Position numbers and translations under genes: made by a program. Below the pieces are notes generated by a model. It was not told where the DNA came from, did not search any database, and saw only the letters and a list, made by a program, of their open reading frames with translations. From assembly GCA_003141815.1 (NCBI GenBank), contig PLNQ01000017.1, forward strand, positions 1-39,698: a DNA stretch of 39,698 nt. The letters are read 5' to 3'. Positions 25,430 through 34,907 of this stretch are shown in pieces. This stretch comes from Acidimicrobiaceae bacterium (lineage in GTDB: Bacteria > Actinomycetota > Acidimicrobiia > Acidimicrobiales > RAAP-2). Within the stretch, counting starts at the first letter, position 1. Each line of letters begins with the position of its first letter.

Positions 25430-27363
25430 ACTCCCGGTCGCAGGTCGGTAACTTCGACGTGCGCCCTCTTTGGGTGCTTCCCGACGCCGTTGGCCTCGTC
25501 ATTCTCGCCGACAGCCCTAATGCTTCAGTTCATCGTGGCGGCGCCGCGGTGGTTGGCGAAGTGCACGACGCGAGCGGCACCCCCTCGCTCGTGCTTATCG
25601 AGCTCGAGGATCTCGACGCGGATGAACTCACCGAACTCGTGCGCGGACTCACACGGAGCATCACGGGCCGGGCTACTGCACTCCCCGAGGCGCTCGACCC
25701 TGCGCTCGCGTGCGTTGCGCCATCACTCGCCGAGGCTCGGCGCCTCGTGGTCGACGCGCGCGAGGATGTCGACGAGTGGCGCTCGCTCTCACTCGACGGG
25801 CGAGGCCTCCCTGGCGGTACCGTCGAATGTGCGCGAATTGAGGCGCTGCGTCTTCATCCCGAGCGCTCGGTCGAAATCTCTGCAAATGGGCGCGGGCACA
25901 CGGAGAGTGGCTTCTCCTTCCCCTTTCACGGCGACGTACTGCTCAGTGACACCGAGCTCGCAGAGTCGCTCGCGCTGCTCAGTGCACACCCGGCGCAGTT
26001 CCGCCCCGTCATTCAGAGAGCGCTCGGTCGCGACGAACTCCCCCGACTTCGCGCGCTACTTGAGACGTCGACCAGCCCGGGTACACACAGCCTCGACCAA
26101 CTTGCGGGTCGTGTGGTCGTACGCGCGGCGCCGACGACGCCGCACCCGGACCAAGTGCGGAGTGAGCCAAAATCGCCGCCCCCGGCGGCGCCCCTCCCGG
26201 GCACGCCCGCGGCACGAGCTCTTGAGAAGGTTGCCGATGTGCCAGGGTATCGGCGGGGTCGTTCGGCCCAGGGCGCGGGAGCAGGCGGGAAGTTGAGCGC
26301 TAACGAGTCGCCCTTCGGGCCACCCCCGATCGTTCGCGCCGCGCTCGCAGCCGCCGCCGAAAACCTCAATCGCTACCCTGAGGAGGATCCGGTCCTCGAC
26401 CAACTTGCAGAACATCTCGGCATCGACGTCGAACGCCTCGTGCTCACTAACGGAAGCGACGAGCTTTGCTACTTGCTCGCTCGGCTCGTGCTCGACGACG
26501 AGCCCGGCGACCCCGGCGCACGCCGACAGGGCTTCGCGGTCGTGGGCGACCCCTGCTATCAGATCGACGCGACGGCGAGCACCCTTGCCGGCGCGCCGAT
26601 CGTGCGGGTGCCGCTCATAAACGGCGCCCACGATCTCGGCGCTATGGCACGCGCCGCGCGCGAAGGTGCAACGCTGGTCTGGCTACCGAGTCCACACAAT
26701 CCGACCGGCGTAGCCGTCGCGTCCGATGAGCTCGTGACGTTCCTCGACGAGGTGCCTGGCGACTGTCTCGTCGTACTTGACGAGGCGTACGGCGGATTCA
26801 CGCAGTGCGACGATCCGAACGCGACACTCAAGCTCAGCGAGGGACGGCCGAATCTGCTCGTCCAGCGTACCTTCTCGAAGGACTGGGGACTCGCGGGCCT
26901 GCGCGTCGGGTACGCCGTTGGCGACGCGACACTTATCGGCGCGCTGCGGCGAGCGCGTCCTCCCTTCAGCGTGAACGCGCTGGCGCTCGCGGCGGTATCC
27001 GCAGTGATCGGTTGCAAGGACTGGCGCGCCTCGGTGGTCGCGCGGATCGTCGAGGAGCGAGCGCTGCTCGAGTCGACGCTCGAGGAACTCGGTGTGGCCT
27101 TCTTTCCGAGCGAGGCGAACTTCGTCACCTGCGCCCTCTCATTCCCAGACCTCCGCGACGCGCTCGCGTCAGAGGGCCTCTCAGTGCGCGACGGGGCCGA
27201 CCTCGGATTGCCGGGATGGACAAGGATCACGGTGGGCTGGGCACCGCAGATGGCAGCGCTGCGCGACGTTCTTCAACACCACGTCGACGCAGTCGCGAAG
27301 GAGCCGCGAGGATCACCGTTTCTCAGTAGCCAATCCACCGTCCATCTTGATCGTCCGAGTTAA
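25426..27363 (+). CDS. Unidentified N-terminal region fused to a HisC-like PLP aminotransferase
   Basis: A 645-residue protein. Residues about 1-235 match no family I recognise; they are soluble, acidic and include FSFPFHGDVLLSDTELAES. A Pro-rich linker (about 235-262) leads to a class I/II aminotransferase like histidinol-phosphate aminotransferase: KLSANESPFGPPP (289-301), TNGSDELCYLLARL, PHNPTG (Asn425), LDEAYGGF (Asp452) and RTFSKDWGLAGLRVGYAVG with PLP-lysine 485. Start is TTG 25426, overlapping the IclR stop by 4 nt. True HisC is about 360 residues, so the extension is real extra sequence. The last 15 or so residues run into the 3' end of the convergent ABC-F gene. A role in amino-acid or amine transamination for the Liv-imported compound is likely; histidine synthesis is unlikely here. 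Confidence 0.88.
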   Translation: MNSRSQVGNFDVRPLWVLPDAVGLVILADSPNASVHRGGAAVVGEVHDASGTPSLVLIELEDLDADELTELVRGLTRSITGRATALPEALDPALACVAPSLAEARRLVVDAREDVDEWRSLSLDGRGLPGGTVECARIEALRLHPERSVEISANGRGHTESGFSFPFHGDVLLSDTELAESLALLSAHPAQFRPVIQRALGRDELPRLRALLETSTSPGTHSLDQLAGRVVVRAAPTTPHPDQVRSEPKSPPPAAPLPGTPAARALEKVADVPGYRRGRSAQGAGAGGKLSANESPFGPPPIVRAALAAAAENLNRYPEEDPVLDQLAEHLGIDVERLVLTNGSDELCYLLARLVLDDEPGDPGARRQGFAVVGDPCYQIDATASTLAGAPIVRVPLINGAHDLGAMARAAREGATLVWLPSPHNPTGVAVASDELVTFLDEVPGDCLVVLDEAYGGFTQCDDPNATLKLSEGRPNLLVQRTFSKDWGLAGLRVGYAVGDATLIGALRRARPPFSVNALALAAVSAVIGCKDWRASVVARIVEERALLESTLEELGVAFFPSEANFVTCALSFPDLRDALASEGLSVRDGADLGLPGWTRITVGWAPQMAALRDVLQHHVDAVAKEPRGSPFLSSQSTVHLDRPS

Positions 27364-28987
27364 CTCCACGTCTTCAAGAAGTCGACGATCATGCGACGTC
27401 AAAAGCATGGTCCCACCGAATCCTTTCAACGCATCCTCAAGCTGCTGAATCGCCGGAAGATCGAGGTGGTTGGTGGGTTCATCAAGAATCAGAAAATTCA
27501 CGCCAAGCGCTTGGAAGATTGCTAGTTCGATTCTTGTCCTCTCACCTGGCGACAGCCTTCGTGCCGGTTGGACGACGTGAGACGCACTGAGACCGAATTT
27601 TGCAAGAAGCGATCGCGTCTCCGACAACGTGAGCGAGCAGCGATCACTCACGTGTCGAACCAAATCGTGATCTCCTTGCAGAAGGCGACGATCCTGATTG
27701 AGGACGCCAGTCACGACGCCCGGTCCCATCCACAGGCTTCCACTCGAAACATCGATTGTCCCGAGCATGGCTTGTATCAGCGTCGACTTACCGGAACCGT
27801 TTCTTCCAGTAAGTGCAATCCGATCTCCCCACGAAATCTCAAGATTGATCGGCCCCAAGCGAAATGTCGGACGATTGACGACCACATCGATCAACCTCAC
27901 GACGATGTCACCGGCGCGTTTCGTCTCGTCGATCGTGAATCGCAGGTCCCAGCTTTCAAAGGGCTTCTCTACTACTTCAAGATTTTCAAGAGCGCGATCG
28001 GTTTGGCGTGCCTTGTGGGCTTGCTTCTCGGTTCGGTTTAGTCGAAAATCGCGTTGTGCTTTGTCATTGTCGGGAGGATTCTTCTTCTCCTTGCTCACAC
28101 CGTCAACCGCCCACTGACGTTGACGTTTCGCCCGATCCGCAAGTTGGCCCTTCCGACGTTGATATTCATCGAACGCTTCACGAGCGAGTCGAAGAGCGTT
28201 TGAACGCTCAGCTTGGTAACCAAACCAACCGCCCCCGTACTCTTTTGCCGTGCGGCGGTGTTCGTCGAGTTCGAGTACCGAGGTCACTGTGCGTTCCAGA
28301 AACGCCCGATCGTGCGAGACGATGACGGTACCGCCTTCACGCTGTTGAACCCATTCTTCTAATCGAGCCAGTCCTAGGAAGTCGAGGTCATTCGTGGGTT
28401 CGTCGAGTAACACGATGTCGAATCGTGAGAGCTCGATCGCCGCGAGAGCGACTTTTGCCTCTTGTCCGCCCGACAGTGTCGATATGTTCCAGTCCGCAAC
28501 TGACGCCACGCCGAGTTCATCCAATACCGTCGCAATACGGGCACCGAGACTGCCCGCGCCGAGGGATTCGAAACGGCTTAGCGCAAGGTCATATCGCAGT
28601 TCAGCGCCACGATCGTTCGACGCTAAAGCATTAGCTGCGGCGATCAGCTCGGATTCAGCCCACGCGACGCCCGTCCGGCGAGCAAGTGCTTCTCGAACAG
28701 TCTCTGTAGCGACGCGCTCATGCTCTTGAGCCATGTAACCAACCGTCGCGCTCGGGGGGTCGAGGATTTAGGGTTCCACTGTCGGGGGCCTGTTGTCCCG
28801 CGAGTAACTGCAACAGCGTGGACTTACCGACGCCGTTTGGTCCAATGACCCCGACACAACTTTGGGGCCCAACGGTAAGCGAGACGTCATGAAGCACGGT
28901 TCGCCCTCCGCGATCGTGCGTCAAATTGCGCGCAACGAGAACCGCGGAGGTGGCGTGCAAAGAAGTCGAAAAGTGCGATATGGGCAT
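27313..28987 (-). pseudogene. ABC-F family ATPase interrupted by a frameshift in a G6/C6 run
   Basis: The ATG at 28987 follows a GGAG site and begins the first ATPase domain (Walker A GPNGVGKSTLLQLLAG). That frame ends after DSGTLNPRPP; the next frame resumes TVGYMAQEHERV and continues through LSGGQEAKVALAAIEL, LLDEPTNDLD, an interdomain linker rich in Lys/Arg, GRNGSGKSTLIQAMLG, LSPGERTRIELA and LDEPTNHLD. The break lies at the homopolymer 28754-28759; five instead of six bases restores one 550-residue frame. ABC-F proteins bind the ribosome E site, rescuing stalled translation or giving antibiotic protection. They have no membrane domain. If the frameshift is real the first Walker A is lost from the main product. 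Its 3' end overlaps the aminotransferase gene by 51 bp. Confidence 0.85.
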
Positions 28988-29117
28988 CTGAAATCTCCAA
29001 GAACGAGGGACAAGTTCAATCGAGAAACTTCAGGAATTAACGCACCTTGGAATGGTAGCGCAGTGATTCAGCGGACGGATGGGTACGTTCGATTTTCTTT
29101 GAACACGATCAGGCGCC

Positions 29118-29330
29118 CTACGTGTGTTCAGTCACTGGCCTTCGAAAGTAGTGGACGATCGCCGACGTTCTGCTGCCAGAGATCCTGGGCATGATCGCCG
29201 TGAGCGAAATAATTGGATCGGCCATGAAGAGATCCCAGCCTTCGGAAGAAAGCTCCTCAAGAGCACTGCCAAGTTCGCTCCAACCTTTCTTGGCAACGGG
29301 AATGTAGATCTGCTTGTATTCATAGCGCAT
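29118..29330 (-). CDS. Small DUF4177-like protein
   Basis: A 70-residue protein from ATG 29330, preceded by GGTGAAG. MRYEYKQIYIPVA, a helix with SELGSALEELSSEGWDLF and a closing strand (SAIVHYFRRP) give the beta-alpha-beta pattern of DUF4177 proteins. The frame stays open upstream to 29540, but that part lacks conserved features. Function is unknown. It stands alone between the ABC-F gene and moaC. Confidence 0.6.
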   Translation of the reverse strand: MRYEYKQIYIPVAKKGWSELGSALEELSSEGWDLFMADPIISLTAIMPRISGSRTSAIVHYFRRPVTEHT

Positions 29331-29584
29331 CGCTTCACCGGAACTCAGAAGTGGTGCCAGATGAATCGGTAGTTCGTTACAGATCTGCACCTCCACTGCA
29401 ACGAGAGGAACGCGGTTCAATCGATAGAAATCTTCGAGCAACCAAGCGACTCGAATACTATGACGAGTAATAAGTAGATCCGAAGTCGGAAGTTCCAGAC
29501 CCGTGTTCTCGTCTGGGTCTTGGAATCGAGAGTGATGCACAGTGCGACAATAGAAATGCGCAATTGCGGGAGGGGACAGTAACG

Positions 29585-30070
29585 GTGAAGGGTCCCTTCT
29601 CCCACATCGACGCCACTGGCAAGTTGCGGATGGTCGACGTCACGAACAAGCGTCCGACGAAACGTCAAGCGATGGCTCGGTGCCTGGTCGTGACAGTGGC
29701 GGACATTGGCGCACTCGAACCCTGGGTCGACGGGATCGACCCGCTCCACGTCGCGCGCGTGGCGGGGGTCCACGCCGCAAAGAGGACGTCAGACCTAATT
29801 CCCCTTTGTCACTCGCTCAACCTCAATGACGTGGATGTTCGGGTCAACACCTACGAGGGCGGCATTGAGATCTCCGCTTCGGTCACTGCAACACAACGAA
29901 CCGGCGTCGAAATGGAAGCGCTCACCGCGTGTGCCTTTGCCGCCCTCAGCATCGTGGACTCGCTGCAAAAGTCGGACCCGTACGCGCGAATCGATGACCT
30001 CGTTCTCCTGAAGAAGGAGGGTGGGAAGTCAGGAACTTGGGGACGACTAGTTGAAAGCCCAAACGGATGA
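29585..30070 (+). CDS. moaC: Cyclic pyranopterin monophosphate synthase MoaC
   Basis: About 161 residues. Conserved blocks are FSHIDATGKLRMVDVTNK, AAKRTSDLIPLCHSLNL and GVEMEALTACAFAALSIVDS, which carry the substrate pocket His/Lys/Asp residues; the tail RIDDLVLLKKEGGKSGTW is typical. The frame opens with TTG at 29564, but the GTG at 29585 lies 8 nt after GGGAGGGG and gives the normal MoaC start. It converts the MoaA product 3',8-cyclo-dihydro-GTP to cPMP, the first stable molybdopterin precursor. It is followed by moaA after 115 nt. Confidence 0.95.
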   Translation: MKGPFSHIDATGKLRMVDVTNKRPTKRQAMARCLVVTVADIGALEPWVDGIDPLHVARVAGVHAAKRTSDLIPLCHSLNLNDVDVRVNTYEGGIEISASVTATQRTGVEMEALTACAFAALSIVDSLQKSDPYARIDDLVLLKKEGGKSGTWGRLVESPNG

Positions 30071-30185
30071 CGTCCCGTGACGCTCAAATCGAAAGCGTCG
30101 CGCGAAGGATGTTGACGAAAACGGCTCTGCGCGATGGTTTCAACTCACCGTGCGGTAATTCGGGTCACCGTTAGTATGGGCTCCA

Positions 30186-31343
30186 GTGGCCGACTCTGAC
30201 TTCCCGATCGCGACAGCGAGTTTCGACGCCCGACCTGCTCATCCGGTCCGTCTCACTCACACCGCCCCACCCGTACCCGTCTCGGTGCGGCCGCACCCAC
30301 GAGAGAACGACACTGAGCTGAAATCCCGGATTGACGATCCCTTCCTCTTGATGCCTCTCGAGGGACCGTTGGTTGACCGATACTCGAGGGTCCACGACGA
30401 TCTTCGAATTTCCGTAACCGACAGGTGCAACCTGCGCTGCGTGTACTGCATGCCCGAAGTGGGCATGACGTTCCAACCTCGAGAGGCGCTGCTCACCTTC
30501 GAGGAGATCGAACGCGTCGCCACGGTCGCCTACGAGATGGGCGTGACCTCACTGCGGCTCACCGGCGGCGAGCCGTTGGTGCGAAAGAACTTGGTATCGC
30601 TCGTCTCACGATTGTCGGGCATCGGCTTCAAGGACCTGGCGATCACGACGAATGGAATGTTGTTGTCGCCGGTGGTTCAAGGACTCGCCGACGCTGGTCT
30701 GAAGCGCGTGAACATCAGCTGCGACTCATTACGTGAGAAACGCTTCAACGCCATTCGTCGCCGAGGAGATCTCAACACCGTGTTGCGCGCCATGGACGCG
30801 GTCGAGGCCGCCGGCCTCTCGCCACTGAAGATCAACGTCGTCATTCTGCGCGCAGAGAACGACGACGAGATCTTGGACTTCGCGACGTTCGCTCGCGACA
30901 CCAACCGCGTCGTACGCTTCATCGAGTTCATGCCTCTCGACGCCCAGGGCCAATGGGACAAGTCCCAATTAGTGCCCGGACGTGAGATATTTGAACGCAT
31001 CAACGCAGTTTGGCCACTTCGCGCCGTCGACGTCGGAGGTTCCGCGCCGGCGGAGCGGTTCAAGTTCGCGGACGGCCTGGGAGAAATAGGTCTTATCTCC
31101 AGCGTGACGCAGCCATTCTGTGGCACGTGCAATCGACTTCGTTTGACGGCTGATGGGGCGATTCGCAACTGTCTGTTCTCCGACAACGAGTTTTCCCTTC
31201 GCGATCTGATGCGCGACGACGGTAGCGACGACGAAATCGCCTTGATGCTGCGAAAGGCCGTGTGGGAGAAGTTTCCCGGTCACGCCATCAACGAACCCGG
31301 CTTCTTGCGCCCGACGCGTTCCATGTCCATGATCGGTGGTTGA
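30186..31343 (+). CDS. moaA: GTP 3',8-cyclase MoaA (radical SAM)
   Basis: A 385-residue radical SAM enzyme. The first cluster motif is Cys81-x3-Cys85-x2-Cys88 in DRCNLRCVYCMP, the second is CGTCNRLRLTADGAIRNC with the third cysteine 13 residues on, and the C-terminus ends in the required Gly-Gly. It makes the first step of molybdenum cofactor synthesis from GTP. From GTG 30186 there is a Pro-rich extension of about 55 residues; an ATG at 30351 would give the family-typical 330 residues. Neither has a clear ribosome site, so the start is uncertain. It works with MoaC just upstream. Confidence 0.96.
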   Translation: MADSDFPIATASFDARPAHPVRLTHTAPPVPVSVRPHPRENDTELKSRIDDPFLLMPLEGPLVDRYSRVHDDLRISVTDRCNLRCVYCMPEVGMTFQPREALLTFEEIERVATVAYEMGVTSLRLTGGEPLVRKNLVSLVSRLSGIGFKDLAITTNGMLLSPVVQGLADAGLKRVNISCDSLREKRFNAIRRRGDLNTVLRAMDAVEAAGLSPLKINVVILRAENDDEILDFATFARDTNRVVRFIEFMPLDAQGQWDKSQLVPGREIFERINAVWPLRAVDVGGSAPAERFKFADGLGEIGLISSVTQPFCGTCNRLRLTADGAIRNCLFSDNEFSLRDLMRDDGSDDEIALMLRKAVWEKFPGHAINEPGFLRPTRSMSMIGG

Positions 31344-31413
31344 GGCGACGCGCGTCAAGGTGTGACGAGTGTTCTTGGTCGACGCAAAGCACGGTCCTGG
31401 GTAGTGTTTGACC

Positions 31414-31815
31414 ATGATGAAGTACCGCGCCGCGCAAGCCGCTGAACTACTGGGAGTGAGTGCCGACACTATTCGACGTTGGGCCGACGCCGGTCGAATC
31501 AAGTCGACGTTCGACAGTGACGGGAAGCGCTACTTCGAAGGGGTCGACCTCGCTAAAGCGGCTATCGCCGAAGCCAGTCCGCAAGCTCCAAAGAGTCCTC
31601 GCGCTCAGTCGACGCGCAATCGATTCGTTGGCATCGTGACCAAGGTCGTGAAGGACAAGGTCGTCGCGCAGGTCGAAATTCAGGCCGGCCCTCATCGATT
31701 CGTCTCGCTCATCACGCGGGAGGCGGCTGACGAACTGGGCCTGGCGCCCGGTGTCGTCGTCGACGCAGTAGTGAAAGCCACCAACGTCAGCGTTGAGATT
31801 CCGGACAAGTTTTAG
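31414..31815 (+). CDS. Helix-turn-helix/TOBE molybdate-responsive protein
   Basis: About 133 residues. The N-terminal MerR/excisionase-like helix-turn-helix has AAQAAELLGVSADTIRRWAD and DGKRYFEGVDLAK. The C-terminal TOBE (Mop) domain spans roughly residues 68-133 with RNRFVGIVTKVVKDKVVAQV and VDAVVKATNVSVE, a molybdate-binding fold. The start could be ATG 31414 or 31417; a TTG at 31408 is less likely. It lies tail to tail with the modBC fusion gene and is probably the molybdate sensor that controls modA-modBC and the moa genes, doing the job of ModE. Confidence 0.85.
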   Translation: MMKYRAAQAAELLGVSADTIRRWADAGRIKSTFDSDGKRYFEGVDLAKAAIAEASPQAPKSPRAQSTRNRFVGIVTKVVKDKVVAQVEIQAGPHRFVSLITREAADELGLAPGVVVDAVVKATNVSVEIPDKF

Positions 31816-31882
31816 GCCGAGCAGGATTTCTGTCTGGACGAAACCCTTATGCCAGCGGGTGAAGCCAACACCTGATGCTTCT

Positions 31883-33739
31883 CTACGGAATCGTCGGCAC
31901 CGCCCACAGTGAGATCGCGTCGGGATCCAATTCAACTCGGCATCGCGACCCAATATTGACGTCGAGTGAACCCCACGTTCTCGCGTGGATTTCGAACCCG
32001 TCGCCAACGCTGACGAAGAGGTCGTAGGCCGTGCCCGTGTCCGCGACGTCACTCAGTGTCCCTCGTAGCAACGCGTGAGATTGATCGTTCGAGGCCTCAC
32101 CACGCTCGAGGTCACTCGAGACCGAGACGCGTTCAGGTCGAATGCTCCAGAGCACTGAGGTTCCGGGTGCAATGTCGGTGGCGTTGATGGCCACCGTGTT
32201 TCCGCCGATGTCGAGTGAACTTGACGTCGCTACTCTCGCCAGATTCAAGTTCTCGACGCCCACCAGCTTCGCCACCTTCGCTGACGCCGGTCGAGAGAAC
32301 ACCAAGCGACTCGTGCCCGACTGCAATACTCTTCCGTCGGCGATGACCATCAATTCGTCTGAAAGGAACGCGGCTTCTTCCGGGTCGTGGGTCACCAGCA
32401 CGGTGGCGAGACCAGTCTCTTGCTGCAGACGGCGAAGTTCACGACGAAGCTCGAGGCGCACCGGTACGTCGAGTGCCGAGAACGGCTCGTCCAGCAAAAG
32501 GACCTTCGGGGAACGGCAGAGCACCTGCGCCAAGCCCACTCGTTGGCGTTCGCCCCCGGAGAGTTCTGACGGCAACCGACTCTCCAATCCGTTGAGATGA
32601 AGATGCTCGAGCCAGTACGCGGCCAGTTCGGGGGTCGCGCCCTTCGCGAACATCAACTGGCGCCACACCGACAAGTGAGGGAATAGGGAAAACCCCTGCG
32701 CCACGTAACCAACGCCTCGTCGCTCAACTGCGAGAGCTTCGACCGACTGGTCGCCGTACCAAACAGGCCCGGGAGACGACCCGTAAAGGCCAGCCAAGCA
32801 ACGCAGCAACGCCGACTTTCCCGAACCCGACGGCCCCAACACCCCAAGATGGCGTGCGTTCGAATTGTGGACCATCTCGAGGTGAAAGGAACCGAGGTGA
32901 TGATCGAGCGCGAAGCGAACGGGCTGGGACTTCACCACCTCGGGCGCTTTCTTCGTCGTGGGCATCGTCGCACGCGGCGATGACGTCGGGAGTTTGACCC
33001 GGCTGAGCAACACGACGACGACCGCGACGCCGAGCGCCAACGCGGTGGGCGCCAACGTGGTGGGCAGTCCCCTACCACTGAACTGGTTGTAGGTGTAGAT
33101 CGGCAGTGACGCCGGGTTGTACGCCAAGATGACGACGGCACCGTATTCGCCAAAGGCCCGCAGCCACGTGAGCAACATTCCGGCACGAATACCATGACCC
33201 GCGCTCGGCACCGCGACACGCATGAAACGCGACACCTCAGAGTGCCCGAGGGTCGCCGCCACGTCCAACAGCCCCTGGTCAACGGAGGCGAACGCGGCAC
33301 GCGACGCCACTATTAAAAATGGTGAGGACACGAACGTCATCGCGATCACGACGCCGATCATCGAATCAGTGAGACGCTGGCCCGAGAGTCGTCCCAAGAA
33401 GGTGTAGGGCCCGACGATGTACACGAGCACGATTCCGCTCATGAGCGGTGGAAGCGCGAGCGGAATCTGAACAACCAGCCCAACGAGGGCCGCTACTCGT
33501 CCCTTCGAACGGGCCAAAAGGAAGGCGAGGGGCACGCCGAACAACGTGGAAAGTGCGAGCGCCATCGTGGCGCCGCTGATCGAAACCCACAGTGCCGGGA
33601 ACAGTCCCGGAACATGAAAACCGCGCTGCGGCGACGTCACGAATCGCACCGCGAACGCCGCCAAGGGATAGCCCAAGTAGACGACGATCAGGCCGCCCAA
33701 CCAGATCAGAGGACTCTTTAGGGTCTTCGGCGAACTCAC
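31883..33739 (-). CDS. Fused molybdate ABC permease-ATPase (ModB-ModC)
   Basis: A 618-residue fusion. Residues about 1-255 are a ModB-type permease with five or six membrane segments and the loop DVAATLGHSEVSRFMRVAVP that contacts the ATPase. Residues about 275-490 are the ATPase: Walker A GPSGSGKSALLRCLAG, signature LSGGERQRVGLAQ, Walker B VLLLDEPFSALD. A C-terminal TOBE-like region follows, expected to bind oxyanion. In most bacteria these are two genes. Its ATG overlaps the modA stop by 4 nt (33736-33739). It imports molybdate, or tungstate, for the cofactor pathway encoded around it. Confidence 0.93.
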   Translation of the reverse strand: MSSPKTLKSPLIWLGGLIVVYLGYPLAAFAVRFVTSPQRGFHVPGLFPALWVSISGATMALALSTLFGVPLAFLLARSKGRVAALVGLVVQIPLALPPLMSGIVLVYIVGPYTFLGRLSGQRLTDSMIGVVIAMTFVSSPFLIVASRAAFASVDQGLLDVAATLGHSEVSRFMRVAVPSAGHGIRAGMLLTWLRAFGEYGAVVILAYNPASLPIYTYNQFSGRGLPTTLAPTALALGVAVVVVLLSRVKLPTSSPRATMPTTKKAPEVVKSQPVRFALDHHLGSFHLEMVHNSNARHLGVLGPSGSGKSALLRCLAGLYGSSPGPVWYGDQSVEALAVERRGVGYVAQGFSLFPHLSVWRQLMFAKGATPELAAYWLEHLHLNGLESRLPSELSGGERQRVGLAQVLCRSPKVLLLDEPFSALDVPVRLELRRELRRLQQETGLATVLVTHDPEEAAFLSDELMVIADGRVLQSGTSRLVFSRPASAKVAKLVGVENLNLARVATSSSLDIGGNTVAINATDIAPGTSVLWSIRPERVSVSSDLERGEASNDQSHALLRGTLSDVADTGTAYDLFVSVGDGFEIHARTWGSLDVNIGSRCRVELDPDAISLWAVPTIP

Positions 33740-34674
33740 GTGCTCGTGGTGGTGGGCGCGACCGTCGTCGAGCCGGACGAAGCACTCGACACGATTGGTG
33801 GAATGACTGGCACGACACCGTTCTTCTTCAAGATCTTTTGACCCGCGGAACTAAGGAGGAACTTCACGAACGCCTTCGCCGCGGCTGCGTGAGGCGCTCG
33901 ATTCAGAATCGCCACCGTGTACTGCGCCGCCAACATCGTTTCGGTCAATGGGACAGTCTTCAGGTGCGCGGCGACCGCTTCTACGGCGTAGAAGAACCCG
34001 GCGTCGAGTTGACCAGCTTGGATCTCACCGACGAGCGCCGTCTCAGGGAAGACGTTCGACGAAGAGGTCGCTAAGGCGTTCAGCCGTGGTACGTCGTAAC
34101 TGAGCGCCACGCCCGTCAACGCGTCGACGGCAAGGACGCCCTTGGGGTCCGTCGCGGGGTCGGTTCGTCCAAGCAGGAAGTTCGGCAGATCGACGACGTT
34201 GAACCACGGTTTCGTCAGGAGATCTTTGGCGTACTTGGACGACGAGTTGTAGCCCAGCACCAGTGGCGACGAGCCAAACTCCTCGAACGACGACACCCAA
34301 TCGCCGTTGGCGCTTCCTTGAAGTGACGCGTCCGCTGTCGGCGAGGCGCTGATGAACACGTCGCCCACTTGGGTCCCGCCCTTAATCTCGGTCGCCAAGG
34401 CGCCCGACCCGTTGGAGAAGCCGCTCACGGTGTAACCGGTGGCCTTATGGAACGCGGGGCCGATCTGTTGTTGCATCAAGTCGAGCAACGATCCGGCGTA
34501 GAGGACGTCGACGGTGCCCGACGCCTTGGGACGGCCCGCGGCACTCGCTCGAGAACCACTCGAGAGACCGGTGAGCACGCCCGCCACGATCAGAGCCGCC
34601 ACGGCCGTTGTCAGCACACGACGCGACGAATTTGGCCGCCACGAAACCCCAGGATGAACTGACAAACGTTCCAC
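33736..34674 (-). CDS. modA: Molybdate/tungstate-binding protein ModA/WtpA type
   Basis: About 312 residues. A twin-basic N-terminus and hydrophobic core ending SRASAAGRP form a Sec signal peptide. The mature protein opens VDVLYAGSLLDLMQQQIGPAF and has FSNGSGALATEIKGG and GDVFISASP, the oxyanion-binding blocks of ModA/WtpA proteins. The C-terminus ends in a Ser/Thr/Pro-rich tail. An open frame begins at 34689, but its GGGAGG is the ribosome site for the GTG at 34672-34674. It hands oxyanion to the ModBC fusion encoded directly after it. Molybdate and tungstate types are not separable here. Confidence 0.9.
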   Translation of the reverse strand: MERLSVHPGVSWRPNSSRRVLTTAVAALIVAGVLTGLSSGSRASAAGRPKASGTVDVLYAGSLLDLMQQQIGPAFHKATGYTVSGFSNGSGALATEIKGGTQVGDVFISASPTADASLQGSANGDWVSSFEEFGSSPLVLGYNSSSKYAKDLLTKPWFNVVDLPNFLLGRTDPATDPKGVLAVDALTGVALSYDVPRLNALATSSSNVFPETALVGEIQAGQLDAGFFYAVEAVAAHLKTVPLTETMLAAQYTVAILNRAPHAAAAKAFVKFLLSSAGQKILKKNGVVPVIPPIVSSASSGSTTVAPTTTST

Positions 34675-34752
34675 GATCGCGCCTCCCACCTGTTGTGCAC
34701 TTACAGTAACATCGCCCGAAAAGTCACGTAAAACATTTCATACTTGGCCGAA

Positions 34753-34771
34753 ATCACCGTATTTGCGTGAT
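34753..34771. promoter_or_regulatory. Inverted repeat ATCAC-N9-GTGAT between modA and moaE
   Basis: ATCAC (34753-34757) and GTGAT (34767-34771) are exact inverted repeats 9 bp apart, about 80 nt before the modA start in the divergent modA/moaE region. It is a candidate operator for the HTH-TOBE protein. It does not resemble the Escherichia coli ModE box. Confidence 0.35.
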
Positions 34772-34907
34772 CGGAGTCCGCAGCGTCACCTCGACATCCG
34801 ATCAACTGGTGGTTATTTTCGGCGAGAGCTTTCAATCCAAGAAGGGCATTAATGACGCGGCCCTACGCGACGCGATAGCGCGCAAAAGCGATGTTCGACA
34901 TCACTGC

